From positions 1 to 52,648 of the forward strand of contig NZ_BOOZ01000050.1 in NCBI RefSeq assembly GCF_016863495.1: 52,648 nt of DNA, written 5' to 3'. Positions 8,896 to 16,213 of this stretch are shown here, piece after piece (the first letter of the stretch is position 1; each line of letters begins with the position of its first letter). This DNA comes from Micromonospora andamanensis. GTDB lineage: Bacteria; Actinomycetota; Actinomycetes; Mycobacteriales; Micromonosporaceae. Both the position numbers and the translations under genes were made by a program. Under the pieces are notes generated by a model, which saw only the letters and a program-made list of their open reading frames with translations, did no database searches and was not told the DNA's origin.

Positions 8896-9659
8896 CGCAG
8901 CTTGTCTCGGTCATCACCCCGGTCCACGCCCCGAGTGTCGAGTACCTGGCCGGCGCGTACGACTCGTTGGTCAAGCAGGACATGCCCGACGGGTGGGGCT
9001 GGCAATGGCTCGTCCAGGAAGACGGGCAGACCGGAACACTGGCCCAGGTGCTGCCGGACGACCCTCGCATCAGCATCGGTGGCGGTCGTCCCGGCGGCCC
9101 CGGTGTCGCCCGCACCCTCGCCCTGTCCCGCGTCACCGGCGACCTGGTGAAGGTGCTCGACGCGGACGACCAACTCATGGCCGGCGCTCTCGCCCGGGAC
9201 ATCGCCGCCTTTGACGCCCACCCGCAGATCGGATGGACGACTTCGCGGGTCCTGGACCTGATGCCCGACGGGTCAACCGTCGGATGGGACATGGACCCGG
9301 ACGGCGGACCCATTAGCCGCGGTGCTGTCCTGGCCTTCTGGCAAGCCAACGGCTACCGCGCCCAGGTCCACCCCGCCACCCTCTGCATTCGCCGCAATCT
9401 GCTCCTGGCCCTCGGCGGCTGGATGGCCCTGCCCGCCTCCGAGGACACCGGCCTACTCCTGGCCGCCAGCGCGGTCAGCGAGGGCTACTTCACCCGTGAG
9501 CACGGATTGCTCTACCGCAAATGGCCCGGCCAGGTCACCAGCCAAGCCGCCCACCGCGAACCCGTCGAGTACGAAGGCCGCATGAAGATCATCGAGGCCA
9601 GAGCCGTAGCCCTGGCCGCGATGCTTCCGAACGGACTGCCGGTCACTCCTGCGGCGTAG
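8892..9659 (+). CDS. Family 2 glycosyltransferase
   Basis: A 255-aa GT-A fold glycosyltransferase transferring a sugar from a nucleotide donor; the acceptor is unknown. Residues 4-110 show the GT2 pattern LVSVITPVHAPS...DDPRIS...GGPGVARTLAL...GDLVKVLDADDQLM, with DADD as the metal-binding motif. A later ED pair (ASEDTGLLL) is the likely acceptor-site acidic motif. No membrane segments are seen. The GTG at 8892 overlaps the stop of the regulator (GTGA); GTG 8883 is an alternative. It converges on and overlaps the 147-aa gene at 9643. The gene is element cargo with no obvious role in transfer. Confidence 0.8.
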   Translation: MTQLVSVITPVHAPSVEYLAGAYDSLVKQDMPDGWGWQWLVQEDGQTGTLAQVLPDDPRISIGGGRPGGPGVARTLALSRVTGDLVKVLDADDQLMAGALARDIAAFDAHPQIGWTTSRVLDLMPDGSTVGWDMDPDGGPISRGAVLAFWQANGYRAQVHPATLCIRRNLLLALGGWMALPASEDTGLLLAASAVSEGYFTREHGLLYRKWPGQVTSQAAHREPVEYEGRMKIIEARAVALAAMLPNGLPVTPAA

Positions 9660-10086
9660 CCTCATGCCCCGGCATCCCATGGGTACGCCGCCGCTCCTTC
9701 ATCTCCGCCTCATAGATGTGCCGCCGACCGCCAGCCAACGTCTCCCGCGCGTAACGCTCGACCTCCTGAAACGCGGCGTAGTAGCCATCATCGAACTCCT
9801 CCATGATCTGGAAGGTCCACCGGCCTGGTAGGACGTTCCGGCCCAGCAACTCCCGCTCCACCCGGTCGGCTACCTCGTCGTGCCCTGCCTGTCGCAACAG
9901 CTCGACCACCCGATCAAGGGCAAGGTCCGCGCCACCGACGAGTTGGTGGGCGGAGTAGAAGTGACCGCGTACGCGGTGGATAGTCTCTAGCGCCTTGCTC
10001 AACTCGCCCAGGGCCTCAACGGTCCTGTCATCGACGCCGGCTGGACGAGCGTGGGTTGGGTCTACGCCTGATTGGTCTGTCTGCAT
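9643..10086 (-). CDS. Conserved hypothetical protein
   Basis: A 147-aa, probably all-helical cytoplasmic protein. It contains RVRGHFYSAHQLVGGADLAL, ERELLGRNVLPGRWTFQIMEEFDDGYY and a C-terminal HIYEAEMKERRRTHGMPGH. I recognise this pattern from conserved actinobacterial hypothetical proteins, but know no function. The ATG at 10086 is the first good start. The last codons overlap the end of the glycosyltransferase on the other strand by 17 bp. It forms the right border of the cargo cluster. Confidence 0.7.
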   Translation of the reverse strand: MQTDQSGVDPTHARPAGVDDRTVEALGELSKALETIHRVRGHFYSAHQLVGGADLALDRVVELLRQAGHDEVADRVERELLGRNVLPGRWTFQIMEEFDDGYYAAFQEVERYARETLAGGRRHIYEAEMKERRRTHGMPGHEATPQE

Positions 10087-10358
10087 GCTATGCCACTCCT
10101 CGTGCTAACGAATCTCGGCACCAAGATCAACATGTCTTGCCTTGTTGAAGGCTATTGCCCGGAGAGTCAAGGACCGACACGCCCAGCAAAGAAAGCGAGT
10201 CCTTCTCGGTGATAGGTAATCCAGGGTGGCTGTTGCAATTTATGACGCCTCTGCGAGTATGATTCTTTCCGGTTGGACTCCGGCCGACTTTCCGATGCGC
10301 AACCAGTTCCACCACCTCCGGGTGGCGGATGACATGTGTCGCGAGAGGAAGGTGGAGT

Positions 10359-10541
10359 GTGGCCAGACATCCCAAGAGGCCGAAGCCGCGTAGGCGGGGA
10401 GATCGGGGCCGAGAAAGCGACGCGCGCCGACGTCGCCGGGTGGTGGAGCGGTTGGGCTGGCTCTTCAAGCTCGCCGCGCCGACTCTGGCGTCGCTGGTCT
10501 TGGCGTTGCTGAGGGATGGGGACGGGGGCCAACCTACCTGA
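10359..10541 (+). CDS. Small basic protein with a C-terminal hydrophobic segment
   Basis: A possible 60-aa protein starting at GTG 10359, with AAGGTGGA just upstream. It has an arginine/lysine-rich first half and a hydrophobic segment WLFKLAAPTLASLVLALL near residues 34-51. A basic N-terminus and one membrane helix would suit a small membrane-associated peptide. Support is limited to the start context and composition, and the open frame could be fortuitous. Confidence 0.35.
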   Translation: MARHPKRPKPRRRGDRGRESDARRRRRVVERLGWLFKLAAPTLASLVLALLRDGDGGQPT

Positions 10542-10612
10542 CTCAGGTGGGCCAGCCCCCCCACGGGCTCCCGCCTTCGCTTCCGACGGCACGGCGGGGG
10601 CCCGTTCCTCCA

Positions 10613-10645
10613 TGACGGTCAACTAGCTGTTGCTGTTGACCGTCA
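10613..10645. repeat. Perfect 11-bp inverted repeat
   Basis: TGACGGTCAAC (10613-10623) and GTTGACCGTCA (10635-10645) with an 11-nt loop. It may be the terminator of the small upstream ORF or part of an origin; there is no T-tract. Confidence 0.5.
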
Positions 10646-10663
10646 AGTCATCCAAACGGTTCC

Positions 10664-10685
10664 CTGCGCTAGGCACCTAGCGCAG
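10664..10685. repeat. Perfect 9-bp inverted repeat, 4-nt loop
   Basis: CTGCGCTAG (10664-10672), GCAC, CTAGCGCAG (10677-10685). The tight hairpin is of the kind seen at rolling-circle nick sites, but nothing in the sequence proves nicking here. Confidence 0.5.
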
Positions 10686-10787
10686 CTCAAGCAGTCCTGC
10701 GCTCGGTGCTCGACCAACCTCAACGTTACAAACCTTAGTTCGCACTTTACACGGCCTGCTGAACTTGCAGTATCTACTGAACCTCTT

Positions 10788-10914
10788 TTGCGGAATTCTT
10801 CTGTAGGACCTTCTTACGGGACTTCTTCACCGGGCTCTTCACCGGGCTCTTCTACGGGACTCTTCTACGGGACTCTTCTGCGGAACTCTTCGGGGAATTC
10901 TCTGGACCTCTTCC
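10788..10914. repeat. Imperfect 12-13-bp direct repeats (CTTCTACGGGACT type)
   Basis: About ten head-to-tail units vary around CTTCTACGGGACT or CTTCACCGGGCT, including two adjacent identical copies around 10850-10875. Spacing drifts between 12 and 13 nt, which argues against coding. TraB/FtsK-type translocases recognise short direct repeats at clt, so this is a candidate recognition array. Confidence 0.6.
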
Positions 10915-11049
10915 GGCGCTCGACTGAGGTTCCGCCCTTCCGGTCTAGGCCCTCCAAGTTGACGCAAATGCTGACAAGCCGGATCAAAAATGATGTCCTG
11001 GCCCGGGTGGTGGCCCTGTCTGGCTTGGTCTTTTCGAAAGCCGCTGGCG

Positions 11050-11117
11050 AACTTGTTGACTTGTCTGCCAAGTGCCGTCTACCTTGGACCGCAACTTGGC
11101 AGACAAGTCAACAAGTT
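11050..11117. promoter_or_regulatory. 24-bp perfect inverted repeat, operator of the AICE core operon
   Basis: The left arm 11050-11073 and right arm 11094-11117 are exact reverse complements around a 20-nt spacer. Each arm contains TTGACTTGTCTGCCAAGT or its complement, matching the dyad upstream of the short GntR gene. The right arm ends 12 nt before the start codon of the Pra-like gene, so a bound repressor would cover its promoter or ribosome-binding region. Confidence 0.65.
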
Positions 11118-11129
11118 GGAGGGTGAGCG

Positions 11130-11525
11130 ATGGCTCTGCGTGGCGGTACGAGGTTCGCCGTGCGGTTCGAGGACGTGTTCCCGGCGGGGTGCGCGTTGGT
11201 GCCCGAGTCGCTGGGTGAGGTTGAGGACTACGACGAGAAGACGGGTCGGCGGTCCCCGGCGAAGGACAAGGTGACCGGTCAGCGGGTGTGGCAGGTCCGG
11301 GTGATGGACCTTGACCCTGAGCTGGGCAAGCGGTCCCGGGAGACGACGGTGAAGATCTCGGCTGACTATCAGCCGGTGCCGCCGTCGGGTGCGCCGTTCG
11401 AGGCGGTGGAGTTCGACGGGATGACCGTGACGCCGTACGTGGCGAACAACGGTCGGATGGCGTATTCGCTGCGGGCGACCGGGCTGCGCGCTCCGGTGGT
11501 CGGCGGCAAGAAGGCGGCGACGTAG
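11130..11525 (+). CDS. Pra-like activator of replication, integration and excision
   Basis: A 131-aa protein of the family annotated in AICEs as plasmid replication, integration and excision activator. It starts MALRGGTRFAVRFEDVFPAG. Typical family text includes KDKVTGQRVWQVRVMDLDPE and FEAVEFDGMTVTPYV, ending AYSLRATGLRAP. The start ATG at 11130 follows TTGGAGGGTGAGCG. It is the first gene of the core block and lies directly behind the paired operator. In pSAM2-like systems the repressor keeps this activator off in the integrated state. The following hairpin (11537-11580) may attenuate read-through into the transfer genes. Confidence 0.75.
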   Translation: MALRGGTRFAVRFEDVFPAGCALVPESLGEVEDYDEKTGRRSPAKDKVTGQRVWQVRVMDLDPELGKRSRETTVKISADYQPVPPSGAPFEAVEFDGMTVTPYVANNGRMAYSLRATGLRAPVVGGKKAAT

Positions 11526-11536
11526 CCGCATCTGGT

Positions 11537-11580
11537 GGGGGCGGGGCTGTCTGGTCTTGGCGGACGGCAGCCCCGCCCCC
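11537..11580 (+). terminator. Strong GC hairpin between activator and transfer genes
   Basis: Perfect 13-bp stem GGGGGCGGGGCTG (11537-11549) / CAGCCCCGCCCCC (11568-11580) with an 18-nt loop, 11 nt after the stop of the Pra-like gene. There is no T-run. It probably terminates or attenuates transcription. Confidence 0.65.
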
Positions 11581-11619
11581 TGGTGTCTCTTCCCCTGCTC
11601 TGTCGAGAGAGGTCGTGAC

Positions 11620-11682
11620 GTGTCCAAGGGTATGCCCGCGTCTACGCGGGGGCTGGTAGCGGTCGTGCGGGGTGTTCGATGA
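11620..11682 (+). CDS. 20-aa leader peptide coupled to traSA
   Basis: A short frame, GTG 11620 to TGA 11682 (VSKGMPASTRGLVAVVRGVR), preceded by GAGAGAGG 7-14 nt upstream. Its stop overlaps the ATG of the FtsK gene (ATGA, 11679-11682). The FtsK start has no Shine-Dalgarno of its own, so ribosomes finishing this peptide may initiate traSA. Too short for homology; inferred from signals only. Confidence 0.4.
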   Translation: MSKGMPASTRGLVAVVRGVR

Positions 11683-13301
11683 TCCGCCGGCCGCGTGGTG
11701 AGGTCGTGATGACCACGGCCGGGGACCTGATGGTGATCCGTCCTCGGCGGCTTGAGCTGCCGCTGTGGCTGATCGCGCTCGGGATGCTGCTGCGATGGCT
11801 GTTCCGGGCTGCTGTCTGGTGTGTGCGGCATCCGGTGATCGTGGGCCTGGTCGTGGCCGGCGGGTGGCTCTACGCCGAGTTCGGCCGGGCCGGGCTGATC
11901 GTGCCGCTGGTCCTGGCTGGCCTGGTGTCGGCGGTGTGGCGGTGGAAGCACGAAAAATCGTGGTGGACCTGGTTGGCGGGGCCGGTGCTGGGCTGGTTCC
12001 GTCAGGTGTTCGTCTACCGGCGGGCGTGGCGGGAAGCCATGACGCTGTGCGGCCTGACCCGTACGTATGACCATCGGCCGGTCATGCCGCAGCTGCTGCG
12101 GGTGCGCTCGGATCAGGCGTTGGACGTGCTGACGGTTCGCATGGTGCGCGGGCAGACGCCGGAGGAGTTCCAGAAGGTCACGGCCAATTTGGCGTACGCC
12201 TTCGGTCGCCGCCACGCCCGCGTCTACTCCGAGCGTCCCGGCGATCCGCCGCCCCGGACCGGCTATTGGGCGCTCGTCCTCGGCGCCATCGACCGGGTGC
12301 GGTACCGGGATCGGCCGTCGCTGGTGTACCTGGTCGTAGTCCGTACCGATGCGCTGCGCACAGTGGTCAAGCCGTTCGACGTACCTGCGGTGCCGGACCT
12401 CACCGCGCTGCCCCTGGCCCGGCGGGAAGACCTGCGGCACTGGTCGCTGCACCTGCTCGCCACCCATGTCCTGATCGGTGGGGCGACCCGCTCCGGTAAG
12501 GGCTCGGTGCTGTGGTCCCTGGTCCGCTCCCTGGCAGGTGGGATCTCGTCGGGGCTGGTGCGGCTGTGGGTGATCGACCCCAAGGGCGGCATGGAGTTCG
12601 CCATGGGCCGACCGCTGTTCGCCCGGTTCGCCGGCAAGTCCTTCGAGGCCATGGCCGACCTCCTCGACGAGGCCGTCACCGTGCTGCGCGAGCGGCAGAC
12701 CCGGCTTGCCGGCACGGTTCGGGTGCACACGCCGACCGAGGCTGACCCCCTGGTCGTGGTCGTCATCGACGAGATGGCCGCCCTCACCGCCTACCTGCAA
12801 GACGTCGAGCTGCGCAAGCGCATCGCCTCGTCGCTGGGGCTGCTGCTGTCTCAGGGGGCCGGCGTCGGCGTTCTCGTGGTGGCGGCGTTGCAGGATCCGC
12901 GCAAGGAGGTGCTGCCGTTTCGGGATCTGTTCCCGACCCGCATCGCGCTCGGCCTGACCGAGGCCGCTCAGGTCGACCTCGTCCTTGGCGACGGTGCCCG
13001 CAACCGGGGTGCCCTGGCCGATCAGATGCCCCGCTGGGCCAAGGGCGTCGGGTACGTGATCCTCGACGGCACCCCCGAACCCGCCCGGGTCCGCTTCTCC
13101 CACATCACCGACGACGACATCCGCCAGCTCGCCGCCGACTATCCGGCGCCGGCTGACGCGGCGGACATCCTCGCCCAGGTTGGCCGGGAAACCGCCCCCG
13201 AACCCACCCACCGTCCGCCGCTGCCCCGCCCACGCGGGCCGCTGCTGCCGGACTCCCTGCTCAACATCCTGCGCGACACCGACGGGGGTGAGCCGCGGTG
13301 A
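11679..13301 (+). CDS. traSA: FtsK/SpoIIIE-type DNA translocase (TraSA)
   Basis: The 540-aa conjugation motor of the element, expected to pump double-stranded DNA from donor to recipient mycelium at the membrane. Two hydrophobic segments lie at about residues 27-85. The FtsK motor domain follows, with Walker A GATRSGKGS at 268-276 and Walker B LVVVVIDEMAAL at about 357-368. The C-terminus (PTHRPPLPRPRGPLL) is proline-rich. Start ATG 11679 overlaps the leader peptide; ATG 11709, behind GAGG, is an alternative. The next gene starts inside its stop codon (GTGA). Symbol by analogy with pSAM2. Confidence 0.88.
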   Translation: MIRRPRGEVVMTTAGDLMVIRPRRLELPLWLIALGMLLRWLFRAAVWCVRHPVIVGLVVAGGWLYAEFGRAGLIVPLVLAGLVSAVWRWKHEKSWWTWLAGPVLGWFRQVFVYRRAWREAMTLCGLTRTYDHRPVMPQLLRVRSDQALDVLTVRMVRGQTPEEFQKVTANLAYAFGRRHARVYSERPGDPPPRTGYWALVLGAIDRVRYRDRPSLVYLVVVRTDALRTVVKPFDVPAVPDLTALPLARREDLRHWSLHLLATHVLIGGATRSGKGSVLWSLVRSLAGGISSGLVRLWVIDPKGGMEFAMGRPLFARFAGKSFEAMADLLDEAVTVLRERQTRLAGTVRVHTPTEADPLVVVVIDEMAALTAYLQDVELRKRIASSLGLLLSQGAGVGVLVVAALQDPRKEVLPFRDLFPTRIALGLTEAAQVDLVLGDGARNRGALADQMPRWAKGVGYVILDGTPEPARVRFSHITDDDIRQLAADYPAPADAADILAQVGRETAPEPTHRPPLPRPRGPLLPDSLLNILRDTDGGEPR

Positions 13302-13552
13302 CCACCCCGACCTTCTATCGGCTCCGCGCCCCGCACCCCGACGGCACGGCCAGCACCGCCGTGTCCGTCCGCGTCGACCGCGAGCGGCCCGACCCGTACC
13401 CGGTCTATCTCGCCGTCGGTGGCGGCCGGCGTCGCATGCACCTCACCCCTGACGAGGCGTGGGCGCTGTGGCGCTGCCTGTCCGAAGCCGTCGCCTCCCT
13501 CGGCGAACCGCCCGAGCACATCCGTACCCGCGTCGCCCCGGCCCGGAGGTAA
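13298..13552 (+). CDS. Small hypothetical protein of the AICE core
   Basis: An 84-aa protein (MTTPTFYRLRAPHPDGTAS...) with a central MHLTPDEAWALWRCLSEAV helix. The GTG start at 13298 overlaps the traSA stop, so it is translationally coupled. No membrane segment or known domain. Its place between traSA and the Spd-like gene, where related elements carry small spread (spd) or accessory genes, suggests a role in transfer, but nothing in the protein shows it. Confidence 0.65.
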   Translation: MTTPTFYRLRAPHPDGTASTAVSVRVDRERPDPYPVYLAVGGGRRRMHLTPDEAWALWRCLSEAVASLGEPPEHIRTRVAPARR

Positions 13553-13555
13553 CCG

Positions 13556-13744
13556 ATGTCCCTCAAACGCTTCTTCCTCGGCACCCACCGGATCAAGCCG
13601 CTGCACATCGAACTGGACGGCAGCCCGGACCGGCTCGCCGCCGCCCTGCACGGCCTCGCGCACATGGTCAACCGCCGCCGCGACCTCGACGGCCAGAGCA
13701 TCCGCATCACCCTCACCGTCCGCGACACCGGGGGCCGCCGGTGA
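13556..13744 (+). CDS. Small hypothetical protein of the AICE core
   Basis: A 62-aa protein starting MSLKRFFLGTHRIKPLHIELDG, with HGLAHMVNRRRDLDGQSIRITLTV in the second half. The ATG at 13556 has an excellent GGAGGTAA 5 nt upstream. Its stop overlaps the GTG of the next gene. It is basic, with no membrane segment or recognisable domain. Confidence 0.65.
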   Translation: MSLKRFFLGTHRIKPLHIELDGSPDRLAAALHGLAHMVNRRRDLDGQSIRITLTVRDTGGRR

Positions 13745-14283
13745 CCCGCGACCGCATCGAATCCGCCGTACGCCTGCTCATCCTGCTCGCCATCGGCACC
13801 ATGGCCGGCGCCGCCGCGTTCACCCACGTCCATGACCTGTCCGTCGCCCACGGCCAACCACACTGGATCGGCTGGGCCAACGCCGTAGCCGTCGAACTCA
13901 TGGCCATCTACCTCGGCCTCGAAATCCGCGCCCGCCGCCGCAACGGTCGACCCGTCGGCTTCGTCGGCGTCCTCCTGATCGCCTTCGCCCTGCTCTCTCT
14001 CGCCGCCCAGGTCGCGGAGGCCGAACCGTCCGTGTGGGGCTGGATCGTCGCCGCCGTGCCGTCGCTGGCCTTCCTCGCCCTGGTCAAGGTCGTCCTGTCC
14101 AGCGCACCCGCCACCGCGCCGGCACCGGAGCCGAACCAACCGCAAGCCGACCGGTACGGCGAACCCGAGCGGGCCGAGCCTGTTCCGCCTGCTGACGTGA
14201 TGCCGCCGGCATCAGTCTCGGTGCTGCCACCGCGCGGCGTAGTCCAGCCCGACCGGCGTCAGGTGGTGGGGATCATCCGATGA
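13741..14283 (+). CDS. DUF2637 membrane protein (Spd-like)
   Basis: A 180-aa protein with three to four membrane segments in the first 125 residues (LLILLAIGTMAGAAAF; WANAVAVELMAIYLGL; VGVLLIAFALLSLAAQVA; VAAVPSLAFLALVKVVL), then a proline-rich cytoplasmic tail. This is the DUF2637 layout found in actinobacterial plasmids and AICEs, where such proteins aid intramycelial spread. The GTG at 13741 overlaps the previous stop, and its own stop overlaps the ATG of repSA. It probably works at the membrane with TraSA. Confidence 0.8.
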   Translation: MTRDRIESAVRLLILLAIGTMAGAAAFTHVHDLSVAHGQPHWIGWANAVAVELMAIYLGLEIRARRRNGRPVGFVGVLLIAFALLSLAAQVAEAEPSVWGWIVAAVPSLAFLALVKVVLSSAPATAPAPEPNQPQADRYGEPERAEPVPPADVMPPASVSVLPPRGVVQPDRRQVVGIIR

Positions 14284-16031
14284 CCGCCCCCACCCTGCCC
14301 GGACTCGAACCCGCCCCGACCCCGGCTGCCACTCCTCGGCCGGGGTCGCGGGCGGCCCGCATGGCACTACCGCGCTCGGTCGACGTGCTCAAGGAAATCG
14401 CCGCCGAGTACGGCGTCTGCGTCCGGCCCCTGGCCATGCGCCGCACCGACTTGAACACCGGCCTGACCGAGGTCATCGACCTGCCCTGCGGCGCGACCCG
14501 GGAGGACAAGTGCGGGCCGTGCGCGAAGAAGAACCGCCGGCTGCGACAGGCGCAGATCCGCGAGGGCTGGCACCGCGACGACGAACCGCTACCGCCACCC
14601 GAGCCGGCGACCGAGGAACAGAAGGCGCTGATCCTGCTACGCGGGCATCTGGAGTTCTCCCGCGATGAGGCATCTCGGGCCAGCCAGTGGGACCAGGTCG
14701 CCGACCTCGACGAGGCGATCCGTGAAGTGGAAGAGGCGATCACGGCCGAAGGGCTCCGGGGCCGGGTCGCGCCGCCGCACTCGACCGGCGACGAGGACCA
14801 GGGCGACGACGACACCGGCCGGCGGCGCAAGCGCTCGACCCGCCGTCGCCAGGATGCCCCGGACCTACCTCGGCGCAAGGTCGAGCGGCGCACGGTCGGC
14901 AAGACCTACACCGCTCCCGACGGCGCCACCTACCGGCCGTCGATGTGGCTCACGCTCACCCTCGACTCCTACGGCCCGGTCCGCCCCGACGGCACGCCGC
15001 TCAACTCCGACCGGTACGACTATCGCCGGGCGGCGTGGGACGCGGTGCATTTCCCTCGGCTGCTCGATCGGTTCTGGCAGAACCTGCGTCGCTGTGAGGG
15101 TTGGAACGTCCAGTACGCCGGCTGCGTCGAGCCGCAACGCCGTCTCGCTCCTCACGCGCACTTCGCCATCCGGGGCACCATCCCCCGCGACGTGCTCCGC
15201 ACCGTGGCAGCGGCCACCTATCACCAGGTGTGGTGGCCGGCGGTCGACGTCCAGCGGTACACCCTCGACCGGCTCCCGGTCTGGGACGAGCAGGCTTCGG
15301 CATGGGCCGACCCGGACACCCGCGCGCCGTTGACCACCTGGACGGAAGCGCTCGACGCCATCGACGACGACCCCGACGCGGAACCGGTGCACGTCGTGCG
15401 CTTCGGCTCCCAGGTCGACGCACGCGGCGTCATGCCCGGCACCGAAGACGCCGAACGGACCATCCGCTACGTCACGAAGTACATCACCAAGCACACGGGA
15501 GACGTCCACAAGGCGACCACCGACCGGCAACGCAAGCACCTCGACCGGCTCTGGCACGAACTCCAGATCACCCCCTGCACCGACCGGTGCGCGAACTGGC
15601 TGCTCTACGGCATCCAACCGAAGCGGGCGCACGCGAAACTCAAGCCCGGCCGCTGCAAGGGCAAGGTCCACCAGCGGGACACCCTCGGCATCGGCGGGCG
15701 GCGCATCCTCATCTCCCGCGACTGGTCCGGCAAGACCCTTTCCGACCACAAGCACGATGTCCGGGCGTGGGTGCGGGCGCTGCTCGGCGTGAGCGTCGGC
15801 CTGGAGGGCGTCGACGACCAGGGCGCCGCCGTCGAACCGGTCCGCTACGCCTGGGAACTCGCCCGACCCGACGATCCCGATGTCGGCCCCATGGCGCATC
15901 GGCTGCTGCGGGCTATCGGCGAACGTGCCCGCTGGCGCTCCGAACTCCTAGCCGCCAAGGATCGCGCCGCGCAGCTCCCTGACTCCTCATCGACGACGGA
16001 GACCGATGGCACGACGGGGGAGGGGCAGTAA
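14280..16031 (+). CDS. repSA: RepSA-type rolling-circle replication initiator
   Basis: The 583-aa replication initiator of the excised element. The first 200 residues contain a CGATREDKCGPCAKKNRR cysteine region and an acidic linker. The HUH endonuclease core follows, with metal-binding H292-A-H294 in LAPHAHFAIRG and the tyrosine motif Y397-VTK-Y401-ITKH, one of which nicks the origin. Another cysteine group (CTDRCANWLLYG) follows near 437. The ATG at 14280 overlaps the upstream stop, and its stop overlaps the xis ATG. Length and order match pSAM2-type RepSA proteins. Symbol by family. Confidence 0.88.
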   Translation: MTAPTLPGLEPAPTPAATPRPGSRAARMALPRSVDVLKEIAAEYGVCVRPLAMRRTDLNTGLTEVIDLPCGATREDKCGPCAKKNRRLRQAQIREGWHRDDEPLPPPEPATEEQKALILLRGHLEFSRDEASRASQWDQVADLDEAIREVEEAITAEGLRGRVAPPHSTGDEDQGDDDTGRRRKRSTRRRQDAPDLPRRKVERRTVGKTYTAPDGATYRPSMWLTLTLDSYGPVRPDGTPLNSDRYDYRRAAWDAVHFPRLLDRFWQNLRRCEGWNVQYAGCVEPQRRLAPHAHFAIRGTIPRDVLRTVAAATYHQVWWPAVDVQRYTLDRLPVWDEQASAWADPDTRAPLTTWTEALDAIDDDPDAEPVHVVRFGSQVDARGVMPGTEDAERTIRYVTKYITKHTGDVHKATTDRQRKHLDRLWHELQITPCTDRCANWLLYGIQPKRAHAKLKPGRCKGKVHQRDTLGIGGRRILISRDWSGKTLSDHKHDVRAWVRALLGVSVGLEGVDDQGAAVEPVRYAWELARPDDPDVGPMAHRLLRAIGERARWRSELLAAKDRAAQLPDSSSTTETDGTTGEGQ

Positions 16032-16213
16032 TGGCGGCGAACGATGGGCTCTGGACGATCCGGGACGTGGCGGCGTACCTGCGGGTGCCGCCCGAGACGC
16101 TGTACCGCTGGCGCAAAGTCAAGTACGGTCCGCCGGCGGCTCGGGTCGGCCGACACCTGCGGTACGAGCCGGAAGCGGTCCGCTCCTGGGTACGTGAGCA
16201 GGCGGCGGCCTGA
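16031..16213 (+). CDS. xis: Excisionase (Xis), MerR-like helix-turn-helix
   Basis: A 60-aa protein that is a single winged-helix excisionase domain: LWTIRDVAAYLRVPPETLYRWRKVKYGPPAARVGRHLRYEPEAVRSWV. Such proteins bend att DNA and steer the integrase toward excision. The ATG at 16031 overlaps the repSA stop, and its stop overlaps the int ATG (TGATG). The GACGCCCTG repeats beside the att cores are candidate Xis or Int sites. Confidence 0.88.
   Translation: MAANDGLWTIRDVAAYLRVPPETLYRWRKVKYGPPAARVGRHLRYEPEAVRSWVREQAAA

Larger units (their letters stand above)
10542..11129. other. Non-coding control region, candidate oriT(clt)/ori
   Basis: No credible gene in 588 bp between the cargo and core halves. 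It contains two perfect hairpins (10613-10645; 10664-10685), an A/T-richer stretch (about 10700-10800), a block of 12-13-bp imperfect repeats (10788-10914), and a 24-bp perfect inverted repeat just before the core operon (11050-11117). In related AICEs and conjugative plasmids, cis-acting transfer (clt) and replication origins are of this kind. The structure is seen; the role is inferred. Confidence 0.5.

Noticed and set aside
10788..10914. A CRISPR array
   Set aside because: Units are 12-13 nt with no separate spacers and no cas genes in the window.
10788..11126. A 112-codon plus-strand frame through the repeat array
   Set aside because: The translation only reflects the 12-13-bp repeats and then runs through the operator. 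The repeat period is not a multiple of three and there is no ribosome-binding site.
11079..13211. A 710-codon minus-strand frame opposite the Pra-like and traSA genes
   Set aside because: Low-complexity His/Pro/Arg translation; the plus strand encodes recognisable FtsK motifs.
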